A stretch of 46,652 bases of DNA, taken from the NCBI GenBank assembly GCA_023807065.1, contig JAJJLU010003603.1, forward strand, positions 1-46,652. The letters run 5' to 3'. Source of the DNA: Isotricha intestinalis (Eukaryota > Ciliophora > Litostomatea > Vestibuliferida > Isotrichidae). The translations under genes were made by a program, and so were the position numbers. Below the pieces are notes generated by a model, which saw nothing but the letters and a program-made list of their open reading frames with translations, was not told the DNA's origin and searched no databases. Numbering within the stretch: position 1 is the first letter of the stretch; every line of letters begins with the position of its first letter. Shown here piece by piece: positions 1 through 9,166 of this stretch.

Positions 1-360
1 ACTTCTATTGTTTTTACAGTTTTATTAAAAGTTATGAATTTAATTACTTATGAAAGAAAAGAATCATTAAGTAAATTGTATAAAGATGATATACCTGATG
101 ATATTGATAAAGAAAAAGGTAAATTAAGATTTATTAGTTATATTATTATGACATTTTTCTGGGCTTTCTTTTGGTATTATTGTACTATTTTTTGTTCAAT
201 GTATGTTAATGCACAATATGATTGGTTATATTCTTCTATTTGGTCTTTAATGTTAATATATTTTCTTTTTTCTCCAGTTTATATTCTAGTTATTTCAATT
301 TTAGACTTTTCAGGATTTGAAGTTACTACTTTTTATATGAAGAGACTATTTATTTTTTAA
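1..360 (+). CDS. 3' end of a multi-pass membrane protein, possibly polycystin-like
   Basis: The frame is open from base 1 to a TAA at 358-360, so only the last 119 codons of a longer gene are present. It shows a hydrophobic end at the very start, a charged loop (around the MNLITYERKESLSKLYKDD stretch), then two strong membrane segments separated by a short loop with NAQYDWLYSSIW, and a short tail. A Lys-rich loop, an FFW-rich helix, a QYDW loop and a helix followed by SPVYIL resembles the region before the channel module of polycystin-1-type proteins (usually '...QW..S....F...QP.KV..'). That match is by pattern only. It could equally be another multi-pass protein. The membrane assignment is firm; the family is not. 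Confidence 0.5.
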   Translation, partial: TSIVFTVLLKVMNLITYERKESLSKLYKDDIPDDIDKEKGKLRFISYIIMTFFWAFFWYYCTIFCSMYVNAQYDWLYSSIWSLMLIYFLFSPVYILVISILDFSGFEVTTFYMKRLFIF

Positions 361-560
361 TTCAATAATAGATTGTTAATTTTATTTTTAAAATACTATA
401 TTTTATTATTTCAATTAAATATTATAATTTCAAATATTTATTTAAAATATATTAATTATTATAAATAATAAAAAAAATTTATAATATTAACACAAGTAAT
501 AACCTAAAAAGCAATAAAAAAATCTCTTTTCCAAAAAAAAAATATTAAAAAATAAAAAAA

Positions 561-1283
561 ATGTACACGAATTCAATGAAATCACTTCTAGACCACTTAG
601 TTCAAAGTAAAGTAATACAAAATGAAAGAGTATACAAAGCAATGCTTCAAGTAGATCGTGCAGATTTTACAGACACTTTCCCATACGTAGACAACCCTCA
701 ATATATAGATTACAACGCGACAATTTCAGCTCCTCACATGCACGCATATGCTTTAGAATACCTCTCTAATTTTCTTGTCCCTTCATGTCATGTGCTTGAT
801 GTTGGTTCAGGGAGTGGTTACTTGTAAGAATAAAAAAATTTTATTAATCCAATTTAAAAAAATATTAGAACAATAGCATTATCAAAAATGATAAATGATA
901 CAGGTATTGTTGTTGGTGTTGAACATATTAAACAATTATACGATATGAGTATTAAAAATATTTGTAAACATCATAAAAATTTGTTAAATGAACAAAAAGT
1001 AATTCTTGATAATTGTGATGGTAGAATGGGATATAAAAAATATGCTCCTTATAAAGCTATTCATGTTGGAGCTGCTGCTCCATCTATTCCTGATGAATTA
1101 ATTAATCAATTAGATTTTAATGGAAGAATGTTTATTCCTGTTGGAGGTCAAAATGAAGCTCAATGGATTTATATTATTGATAAAGATTCTAAGGGGAATA
1201 TTAGTCATAATCGAGTTTTATCTGTTAATTATGTTCCTTTAACTGATGCTGAGAAACAGCTAAGAAATATTAGGAAGAAATAA
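561..1283 (+). CDS. PCMT1: Protein-L-isoaspartate O-methyltransferase (PIMT), two exons
   Basis: It repairs isoaspartyl residues in aged proteins by methyl transfer from S-adenosylmethionine. Joining 561-823 to 869-1283 gives 225 residues, the usual eukaryotic PIMT length (about 227). Seen: an N-terminal region ending in YNATISAPHMHA, the family's substrate-site signature, then the SAM-binding motif I VLDVGSGSGYL that continues into TIALSKM only after splicing, then VVGVEHIKQL and the late motif YKAIHVGAAAPSIPDEL. Without the intron the frame stops right after GSGYL, which is why the gene first looks like two pieces. The stop is TAA followed directly by TGA. The upstream gap is almost pure A/T. 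Assignment is secure. Confidence 0.95.
824..868 (+). other. 45-nt intron of the PIMT gene
   Basis: The intron starts GTAAG and ends TTAG and lies after the second base of a Leu codon. Its removal restores the conserved motif I reading GSGYLT and joins the two frames exactly. It contains in-frame stops, so retention would truncate the enzyme within its SAM-binding site. Confidence 0.92.
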
Positions 1284-1457
1284 TGAACCTTTTTTAAAAA
1301 AGGTTTTTATTCTTTTTTTTTTCTTTTTTTTTTATTTTGGTTTTTATATTTTTTTTCTTTTGTTTTATTTATTATTTTTTCAATTTTATTCATTCTTTAT
1401 TTATTTTTATGGTAAATTTTTATTATAATTTTTTTTATTTTTTTTAAATTTTTTTAA

Positions 1458-2735
1458 ATGAATAGAGTACCTTATTATGAACAAGATCAATTTTCTAATC
1501 AATATGATAGGGAAGAATATATAAGAATGCAAAGACAACAACTTTTTGCTCAACAACAAAGAGAAGACTATGAAAATTATATGAGAAAAAAACAACAATA
1601 TATTCAAAATATGTATTATGATAAAAGTGGAATGAATACTCCTATTAAAATAACTGAAGATAAAAATTATAAAAATCAAAGGAAAATATTAGATAATGCA
1701 AATGATAATTTAATTACCAATTTAACTAAAGAAAATCAATATACTAATTATCATAATCAATATATAGGAAATTTAGATAATAATGATATTAATATTAAAC
1801 CACACAACCAACAACATAATCAAAATATTCAACAAGAAAATCCAATTCAAAAATATAAAGAAGAAGAATATCCAAAACCAAATTATCATTTAAGAAATCA
1901 AAATCCTGAAAATTATCCAAATAATAATAATTATGAAAATTTAAATATTCCTCCTGAATACATTCAGCAATATCAAAATCAAAATTTCAATCAACAACAA
2001 ATGGAAATTCCAGAAAATTATTATAATAATATTCCAGAGCAAAAATATTATGAATATTTACAAAACGAAAACTCTCAAAATCCAAATTATCAATATTTTA
2101 ACGCTCAAAATTTAAATAATGAAAACCTTCAAAATCAAAATAACCAAAATTATAATAACCCAAATTTACAAGCAATAGGTGAATATCCAGCTCCAAAAAT
2201 ATTCCCAGAATCCTATATTCCAAATTCAGAAATAATAGATAAATATACTTTAGAATTACAAAATGAAAAAATAAAAAAACAAAATGCCTATGATAAATTA
2301 GAATTACCATTATATCAATATGGAAAATATTTAACTCCTGCAATTGATCCAATATTAAATAAGAAGAATAATCCAAATTTAAAAAAAGGAGAATTACCTT
2401 TTGATAGAAGATTAGAAGAAAGACATGAATATTTAGAAAATAAAATGAAAAATAATGCTACTTATACTAATTTAACTCATCAAATGACAAATAATATTTC
2501 TTTAAAATCTATTCCTTTAAGACCAATTAATGAAAGTGATAAAGAAAAAATTTATCAAATGCAATTAAAAGAAGAAAAAATGAGAAAATATAAAGAAAGT
2601 TTAGATAATCAAATTAAAAATAAACCTATTAATGCTTATACAAAAGAAAATAATGATATGAAAAAAGAAATTCCTCCTGATCCTTTTTCTGGAAGAAATA
2701 ATGGTTATTTTAAGAATATTCCTTATAATAAATAA
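1458..2735 (+). CDS. Gln/Asn/Tyr-rich protein of unknown function
   Basis: A 425-residue protein that I do not recognise. The first 60 residues are rich in Gln, Arg, Glu and Tyr and look helical (RMQRQQLFAQQQREDYENY). Residues of about 100-240 are low-complexity Asn/Gln/Tyr with loose repeats of the type NQNxxNPNY. The last 170 residues are less biased, with PLYQYGKYLTPAIDP, FDRRLEERHEYLENKM and a Pro-rich close; if there is a conserved domain it is here. No signal peptide or membrane segment is visible. The start is an ATG after a T-rich leader. Similar Q/N-rich proteins occur among ciliate cytoskeletal components, but nothing here proves that role. Confidence 0.8.
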   Translation: MNRVPYYEQDQFSNQYDREEYIRMQRQQLFAQQQREDYENYMRKKQQYIQNMYYDKSGMNTPIKITEDKNYKNQRKILDNANDNLITNLTKENQYTNYHNQYIGNLDNNDINIKPHNQQHNQNIQQENPIQKYKEEEYPKPNYHLRNQNPENYPNNNNYENLNIPPEYIQQYQNQNFNQQQMEIPENYYNNIPEQKYYEYLQNENSQNPNYQYFNAQNLNNENLQNQNNQNYNNPNLQAIGEYPAPKIFPESYIPNSEIIDKYTLELQNEKIKKQNAYDKLELPLYQYGKYLTPAIDPILNKKNNPNLKKGELPFDRRLEERHEYLENKMKNNATYTNLTHQMTNNISLKSIPLRPINESDKEKIYQMQLKEEKMRKYKESLDNQIKNKPINAYTKENNDMKKEIPPDPFSGRNNGYFKNIPYNK

Positions 2736-2836
2736 AAATATTTTTTAATATTAAAATAATAATTAATATTAAAATAATAATTATTTATTATTTTTAAACA
2801 AAAAGAAAAATTAAATATAATTTATAAAAACATAAA

Positions 2837-4338
2837 ATGGGTTTTTCAGAAAAAAAAATGAGGAAATTAAGTATTATTAATGGTTTGTTTTCTCAAATTG
2901 CAATGACTTTTATTAATAATGTTTTTTCTTCTGTTATTTCTTTAATAATATATAAATTTCATAAAAATGAAGGTTTACCATCAATGGATTTTTTCAAGAA
3001 AAAAAGTTTTTCTTCAATATCAAATTTATATACTCCAACAAGTATAATAGGAGGATTATTAATAAGATATTTTGGAATGAAAAAGTAAAAATAAATATTT
3101 TATAATAAAATAGAGTTCAAATTACAGTTTTTATATCTCAATCAATATGTTTAATCCTTTTGGTTATTCAATATGAAAATTTAAATTTAATATCTTTAAT
3201 AATATTTTGGTTTGTTTTCTTTTTTGGAATTGGCTCAGTAAGTCAAATATCTTTAAGAAATTCAGCATTACATTATAGAAAATATCAAGGAACTGTTTCA
3301 ATATCTTTATTAATTTTTGGAGATGGTTTTGTAACTCTCATTGGATTTGCAATTAAAAATAAATTTCCAACTAATAGTAATAGAGTATATGATCAATTAA
3401 TTCTTATATTTTTTTTATATCTTATTCCTATGTGGATATCACTTTTTATTATTATATATTTTGATTTTGAAAAAGATAAATATGATAATACACAACAAGT
3501 TGAATTAACTTTTAAAGAGTATATGGAAGAGTTATATGATCTTTATTCTTATCAAGGTTTATGTGCTTTAATGTTAATTGAATTTGGAATAACAATTTTA
3601 TCTTTTTTTTTAGTTCAAATTAATTATAATTTTGCAGAACATTTTTCAGAAATACAAAATCATTGTTTTAAAGCCAAAAATTATAAAGATTATTCAATAT
3701 GGAGAAATGTAACTTTGATTGGATGTATTTTTTTTGCTTATTTAGTAGATAAAAATATTAAATTTATAACAATGGTTCGAGTTATAAATTTTTTTGGAGG
3801 AATTTTAGGGGTGATGGTGATTATTTTTTCTATTATTGATATTGATTTTTTTTGGGTTCAAATTATTTTTCTAGGTAAATATATTTTAATATGTGGTTTC
3901 TATTCTGTAATTTTAGGTAAAACTCTAAAAATATTTTCTCCTGCTAAAATGATGGAAGTAACTGGATTTATTGGAATTGCTCCTGCATTTAGTAAAATAA
4001 TAAGAATGTTATTCGAAGAATATTATGCAAGATTATTTCTTAACAATGATATAAAATATGAAGTTCAAAAATTTTGCGATAAAATAAATTATAATGAAAG
4101 TTATGATTTATTTGGTGCTTGGTTATATTTTAAACTTAAAGATTCAAATAAATTTTATTTAATTGGAGGATTCGTTACAATAGTATTAAATATTATTGCT
4201 ATTTTTTATATTAGATTTATTCCTGAAATTGAAGTTCCTTTAGATGTGGCTGCTCCTTCAGAATTAAAACAAAATATTGAAAATGTTAAATCAAGTCAAA
4301 TTGAATTTCTAGTTAGTGAAGATGAAGTTGATTATTAA
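2837..4338 (+). CDS. Twelve-TM transporter, MFS-like, two exons
   Basis: Joining 2837-3084 to 3114-4338 gives about 490 residues with roughly twelve hydrophobic segments, the length and layout of a major-facilitator-type carrier. The first exon holds helix 1 and the loop to helix 2 (TSIIGGLLIRYFGMKK, resembling the MFS 'G..ad..GrR/K' A-loop). The second exon continues straight into a helix once the intron is removed. A charged central loop (FEKDKYDNTQQVELTFKEYM) divides the two six-helix halves. The C-terminal tail is short and acidic. The substrate cannot be told. The MFS call rests on topology and the loop motif, not on a clear subfamily match. Confidence 0.7.
3085..3113 (+). other. 29-nt intron of the transporter gene
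   Basis: GT at 3085, AG at 3112-3113. The flanking frames join in phase (aa|a, Lys) to give GMKKVQITVF. A later AG at 3126-3127 would break the frame. At 29 nt it is the shortest well-supported intron in the window and lies in the size class typical of ciliates. Confidence 0.85.
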
Positions 4339-4546
4339 TTTAATTTATATTATTAGATAATTAGATTTATTTATTATTATTTAAATATTATTAATTAATT
4401 AAAATATTTTTTTAAGTTAATTTAAATATTGTATTTATTTTATCTAAAAATGCATAATGAAAAAAGATTTTTAAATTAAAAACCTTGATAACAATTATAA
4501 TATATTTTCTTTATATTAATAATATAAATAATAAAACAAAAAACAT

Positions 4547-5572
4547 TTAATTTGGAACCATTGCATTATTACTACCATAATTTTCCATTTCATTAGCTCT
4601 TAAATTTTGATTAGACCTATCATTATCATTAATATTACTTCTATCATTATTATTATTATTTCTAGCATTTTGTTCCATAACTGCATTTTGATTTATTTTC
4701 CACATTAAACCATCTCCATCAGGTCTTCCAGCTTCACAAAAAATAGGAATAAACCAATAAAATTTATTAAATCCAAATACTTGAACCCAATTTTCATAAT
4801 AATTTAACCTAAATTTAATTGTATCATTTTGATTATCCTTATCTAAATTTTCAATTGTTGTTGAATTATTTAAAACTAATTGAATATGAAATTTAAAAAA
4901 AAAAGTAATAACAATAGTAAAAATAACCACAAATAAAAAAGATGAAAAAACAATAAAAGCATGAAATTTATGAGTATAAGTAAATTTATTATAATAAATA
5001 TCAGTTCCAGTTAAATAAACATAATAAACAGAAGTAAAATCAACATAATATAATAAAATACTTAAATAAAAAAGTAATTGCATAAAAAATTTTCTATTAT
5101 AAAATCCAATACAATTATCAACCCAAGGACAATGATGATCCATATTTAAAATACAAACATTACAAATTGAACAATGATGTGATCTTTCAGGTTTAAAAGC
5201 ATTACAAATTAAACAATATCTTTTTCTTTTATAATCATCATCACCAATATAAAAACCCCAATATAATGGAATTTCTCCTGGATGAGTATTCATTGTTATA
5301 AAATATGCCCAAAGCATCATTCCTACTAATAAATTAAATATTAATAAAAATAAATATATTTCATTTGATTTTTGATTGTTTATGTTTGGGAGAAGAATAT
5401 GAAATGTGTATGAATAATATTCTATTATTAATACTATCATTACTATTATTACAAAATATTTCCCATGATATCTTTTCTGCTTTTTTCTTACTTGTTCTTG
5501 ATTTTGGTTATTTTGATTTACATTATTTATGTTTGTGTTTAAGTTATCTTGGACTTCATCTCCTCCTTCCAT
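4547..5572 (-). CDS. DHHC-type protein S-acyltransferase (palmitoyltransferase)
   Basis: It attaches palmitate to cysteines of membrane-associated proteins, in the ER/Golgi or plasma membrane. The 341-residue protein has a Gln/Asn-rich cytosolic N-terminus, two membrane helices, the Cys-rich DHHC domain (RYCLICNAFKPERSHHCSIC, then NMDHHCPWVDNCIG), two further helices, and a cytosolic C-terminus with TTIE (the family's TTxE motif) and a PaCCT-like stretch (NYYENWVQVFG). All zinc-binding Cys/His and the catalytic Cys of DHHC are present, so it should be active. The Asn-rich tail is low complexity. A second DHHC gene lies at the other end of the window but is not a recent copy. Confidence 0.95.
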   Translation of the reverse strand: MEGGDEVQDNLNTNINNVNQNNQNQEQVRKKQKRYHGKYFVIIVMIVLIIEYYSYTFHILLPNINNQKSNEIYLFLLIFNLLVGMMLWAYFITMNTHPGEIPLYWGFYIGDDDYKRKRYCLICNAFKPERSHHCSICNVCILNMDHHCPWVDNCIGFYNRKFFMQLLFYLSILLYYVDFTSVYYVYLTGTDIYYNKFTYTHKFHAFIVFSSFLFVVIFTIVITFFFKFHIQLVLNNSTTIENLDKDNQNDTIKFRLNYYENWVQVFGFNKFYWFIPIFCEAGRPDGDGLMWKINQNAVMEQNARNNNNNDRSNINDNDRSNQNLRANEMENYGSNNAMVPN

Positions 5573-5705
5573 CTTTTTAAAATTTTAATTTTAATTTAAA
5601 AACAAATTAATAATATAATTTCTTTTAAATATTTATATTTATGTATTACATCGATTTAAAAAAAAATAAAAAATAAAATTAGTTTTTTAATTAAATTAAA
5701 AATTA

Positions 5706-6890
5706 TTATAAATTATTAACACAACCAATAAATAACATTAAATTATTTCCATAAATATCTTTAATTCTCTTATCTTTGATCATATAAATAAAACTATGAT
5801 CAACATTCATTTTTATAATTTCTTCAAAATGAAAAGCAGTGGCTCTTACCATAATAACAGCAGTGATTGCAGCAGCTTCAGTTCCTAATTCATCAACTTT
5901 AATATAAGTTTTATGAATAATATCATCAATTTTTAATCTTATATTCTCATTTATTTTACTAAAATCTGCATTATCTGTGAAAGCTTCTTTCATATTCATA
6001 TATATTAATGAATCTTTTAATGATGTTTCATATTCAAGTTCAAATTTCGGTAAATTTAATATTACATTATTTTTCATTTCTAATTTATTTATTAATTTAG
6101 TAAAATCTATTTTTTCTTTATTTATATAATCAAATGATGAAGTGTATTTTTCCTTTGAAGGTAATATTATTATCATACTTAAATTATCATCTTCATATGG
6201 TAATTCTATCATTTGTATTTTTTCATCTTGATAATACATTATATTATTAAATTGTTTTGACATCATATCAACTTTACTAATTGAATTATTTTCATTATAA
6301 AAATCTTGTTTTGAAGTTCCTTTTTTTTCAAAAGGAAATCTCCAATTATATTTAAAATAAACAGCATTTAATAAAATTAATTCAATCCCTTTTATACTAT
6401 CTATTATTTTCTTTATTTTACCATGTGTTTTTTCTTCACACCATTTATTAACTTGTTCTACACTTTTTAAAATTGTATAAAATGCTTTATATCTTTTACT
6501 TATCAAAGAAAATTGTTGAGAAATTGGAATTTTTGTCATTATTGCATTTGCTATTGATAACTTTTCATTATTATCATATAATTTTATTATTTCTTCATTA
6601 TTTAAATTAAGGTTTATTTGAATTTTATTATCTAAGTTTTGATTTTGAATTAATGCTTGTAATATTTCTTTTTGAGTTTTTTTATTTGCTCCATTTGATA
6701 CTAAACTTATAATTTGATATATTGAGATTGGAGAAATACATATATTTTGTTTTTTGTATTTGTAATTTGAAAATGAAGTTAATTTATTATATGTTAATTG
6801 ATTTAAATTTTCAAAAATTTTGGCTTGAAAAGTTAAATTATCACAAGAAATAAATGAAATAATATAAATTATAAATAATAAATTCTTCAT
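5706..6890 (-). CDS. Secreted serpin (serine/cysteine protease inhibitor)
   Basis: A 394-residue serpin, the normal length with a signal peptide (MKNLLFIIYIISFISC) of about 16 residues. Seen: the helix-H/strand region around LNAVYFKYNW.FPFEK, the 'IELPYEDDNLSMIIILPS' strand, and near the C-terminus the hinge of the reactive-centre loop DELGTEAAAITAV, with the small Ala residues that inhibitory serpins need for loop insertion. Counting from the P15 Gly, P1 falls on Ala in MVRATAF, or on the preceding Arg if the loop is one residue shorter; an Arg at P1 would suit a trypsin-like target. The stretch before VNKWCEEKTHGKIK is about ten residues shorter than usual. It is probably an active secreted or lysosomal inhibitor. 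Confidence 0.93.
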   Translation of the reverse strand: MKNLLFIIYIISFISCDNLTFQAKIFENLNQLTYNKLTSFSNYKYKKQNICISPISIYQIISLVSNGANKKTQKEILQALIQNQNLDNKIQINLNLNNEEIIKLYDNNEKLSIANAIMTKIPISQQFSLISKRYKAFYTILKSVEQVNKWCEEKTHGKIKKIIDSIKGIELILLNAVYFKYNWRFPFEKKGTSKQDFYNENNSISKVDMMSKQFNNIMYYQDEKIQMIELPYEDDNLSMIIILPSKEKYTSSFDYINKEKIDFTKLINKLEMKNNVILNLPKFELEYETSLKDSLIYMNMKEAFTDNADFSKINENIRLKIDDIIHKTYIKVDELGTEAAAITAVIMVRATAFHFEEIIKMNVDHSFIYMIKDKRIKDIYGNNLMLFIGCVNNL

Positions 6891-7037
6891 TTTCTTATTA
6901 TATTATTAATATATAAAGTTAAATAATTTAATTTTTAAAAATTATTAATGATTATAATTCAATTTTATTACTATTCCAAAATAAATATTAAATTATATGA
7001 ATATTGTTTTTATTTAAACAAAAATTTGAATTTTTTA

Positions 7038-8618
7038 TCATGTTTCAACTTTAAAATTCGTAATTCCTTCTTCAACAATAACATTTTTTTTAATATCCTT
7101 ATTAATTCTAAAAGCTCTTTTAAAAACATTAATTTTATCTTCAGAATAATAAGCATAATCTTCCCAATCAACATCATGAAAATATTTAAAATTATCATTG
7201 TTAAAAGAGAATACTTTAACACATTTTCCATTAGCTAAATAAAATAAATCTCCATTATCATCTACCAAAACATCTAAAATTTTCATATCAATTTCAATAG
7301 AATTAATTAATCCAACAATTAATTTTTTTTCAATATCAACAATAAAAATATTCCCTTCTTCTCCACAAGTTAAAACTTGATTATTTCCAATATCAATAAC
7401 TTTAAATAATTTCATATCACTAATTTCTAAAATAGTTCTTTTTTCATTAGATTTATCAGAGAAATCATAAACAGTTAAATGTGAATCTTCACAAATGACA
7501 ATATTTCCATTTTTAATTTTACAAATATCTCTCACTGCAAAAGTAGTTTTTATACCATAATGAGGAACATCAATATTATTATATATCATACCTCTTAATT
7601 CATTATATTTAGTAGATAATATTGTCATTTGAGCAGAACCTACTATAATATTATTTCCTCCATCTATACTATATAAACTATATACTGTTCCATAATGTTT
7701 TTCCAAAGAATAATGTTTCCTAAAATCTAATAAATTCCATATTATAATTTCATTTGTTCCTGAAGCTAATGAAAAATTATTTATTTCACATATTGTATGA
7801 ACTGGTTTTGGATTATTTAATGTTGTTATTAATGAAAGGGATTTTTCTGATAAATTATTATCTAAATTTAAGGAAAATAATTTTATTGTTTTATCTAAAG
7901 ATGATGATGCTATAGTTATATTATGTTTACTATCTTTTGATAAACAATATATTTGAATTATTTTAGTTATATGACTTTTATGAACTTTTATTTTGAAAGT
8001 ATTTAATTTTAATAATTCATAATTATTTATATAATTTGTATTTATTAAAATTATTTCTCCTTTTGAATTCCCTAAAACTACAATATGAGAATTATTATTT
8101 GGAATTAAAATTGTTTTGGTTAATTCATTCATAATTGGATTATATATTATATATGATTTTAAAGGAACATAATTGTTTATTTGTAACAAAGATAATTGAG
8201 TTAGAAATATTATATTTCTTATTTCTGTTTGACTTTTTCCATATTTTAATTTTAAAAATTCAGCAAATTTTTCTTTATCTTTTTCTTTTTTTTTTTTTAA
8301 TTCTTCAATTGTTGGAATAAGTGGGGCTAAACCTTCTAAAATTTGTTTTCTTTTTTGGAGATCATTTTCTTGTGAATTTTTATATAACCCTATATATTCA
8401 TTTATAATTTTTTCATTATCAGAATCAATTTTACAAACTGATACCTTTAAAAGATTTTTATAATAATCAATAACTCCTTTTACAATTTGTAAAGTTTTTA
8501 TTGTTATATTATTGATATCACTTAATTTTTTATTTCCTTTTGATAAAAGAAGAACTCTTCTATAATCTATAAATGAAAATATATCTCTTAAGATTGATTT
8601 ATTTATTTTTGTAAACAT
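7038..8618 (-). CDS. F-box-like / WD40-repeat protein
   Basis: 526 residues from the ATG at 8618; the frame runs four codons further up, but only to a TTG. The N-terminus (INKSILRDIFSFIDYRRVLLLS) resembles a degenerate F-box, the helix that docks on Skp1 in SCF ubiquitin ligases. A Lys/Glu-rich linker follows, then from about residue 165 a beta-propeller with recognisable WD40-type strands such as VHKSHITKIIQIY, TIASSSLDKTIKLFSL, FSLASGTNEIIIWNLL and YGTVYSLYSIDGG. An SCF substrate-receptor role is inference. This is the only gene here that ends in TGA, and a TAA follows it directly. Confidence 0.75.
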   Translation of the reverse strand: MFTKINKSILRDIFSFIDYRRVLLLSKGNKKLSDINNITIKTLQIVKGVIDYYKNLLKVSVCKIDSDNEKIINEYIGLYKNSQENDLQKRKQILEGLAPLIPTIEELKKKKEKDKEKFAEFLKLKYGKSQTEIRNIIFLTQLSLLQINNYVPLKSYIIYNPIMNELTKTILIPNNNSHIVVLGNSKGEIILINTNYINNYELLKLNTFKIKVHKSHITKIIQIYCLSKDSKHNITIASSSLDKTIKLFSLNLDNNLSEKSLSLITTLNNPKPVHTICEINNFSLASGTNEIIIWNLLDFRKHYSLEKHYGTVYSLYSIDGGNNIIVGSAQMTILSTKYNELRGMIYNNIDVPHYGIKTTFAVRDICKIKNGNIVICEDSHLTVYDFSDKSNEKRTILEISDMKLFKVIDIGNNQVLTCGEEGNIFIVDIEKKLIVGLINSIEIDMKILDVLVDDNGDLFYLANGKCVKVFSFNNDNFKYFHDVDWEDYAYYSEDKINVFKRAFRINKDIKKNVIVEEGITNFKVET

Positions 8619-8666
8619 TTGCAAAAACAATTAATTTTGAATATAAAAATTATTTTGTTATCTTTA

Positions 8667-9107
8667 TTATTTTTTATTCATAAAGCTGGAAAATTGAATT
8701 AAAGTAAATATATATCTTTTTTTATTATTTATAAAAATGTTTATAATTATATTTCCAAATTCTTTATTAAATAAATAACCATTTTGAGCTCATTCTTTAA
8801 TTATTTGTAAAACTTCTTCTATTTATAAATTTTCATCAAATCTTTTTAAAAAAAATAAAAATTCATAACAAAAATATGACTTTAATTTATTAAGAATTTT
8901 AATCTCACTCAATTTTTGAATCACTTAATATGTTTTTAATAATATTATCATGATTTTACAATTAATTTGTTCTTTTTTATTAATAAATCTTAAACAAAAA
9001 AATTTTAAAGTTTTTTCAATAATTATTTTAATACTAAAATATAAAATTAAATTATCTTAATCTTTATCAGAATTATTAAATTTTATTTTAATATATTTAT
9101 ACTGAAA
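8667..9107 (-). pseudogene. Gene remnant read only if TAA = Gln and TGA = Trp
   Basis: This gap between two minus-strand genes reads as protein on the minus strand for about 147 codons if three TAA are taken as Gln and the TGA at 8790-8792 as Trp, with one frameshift in a T/A run around 8850. Protein-like stretches include KFFCLRFINKKEQINCKI, VIQKLSEIKILNKLKSYF, then, after the shift, RFDENL(taa)IEEVLQIIKE(tga)AQNGYLFNKEF. Six Gln codons remain CAA or CAG. The frame closes on tandem TAA TAA. It looks helical, armadillo-like at best; I recognise no family. A pseudogene is the simplest reading. Confidence 0.5.
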
Positions 9108-9166
9108 AAAATTAAAACAAATAATTTGAAATTATATAAAATATTATTTATTTAGAAAAAAGTTTT

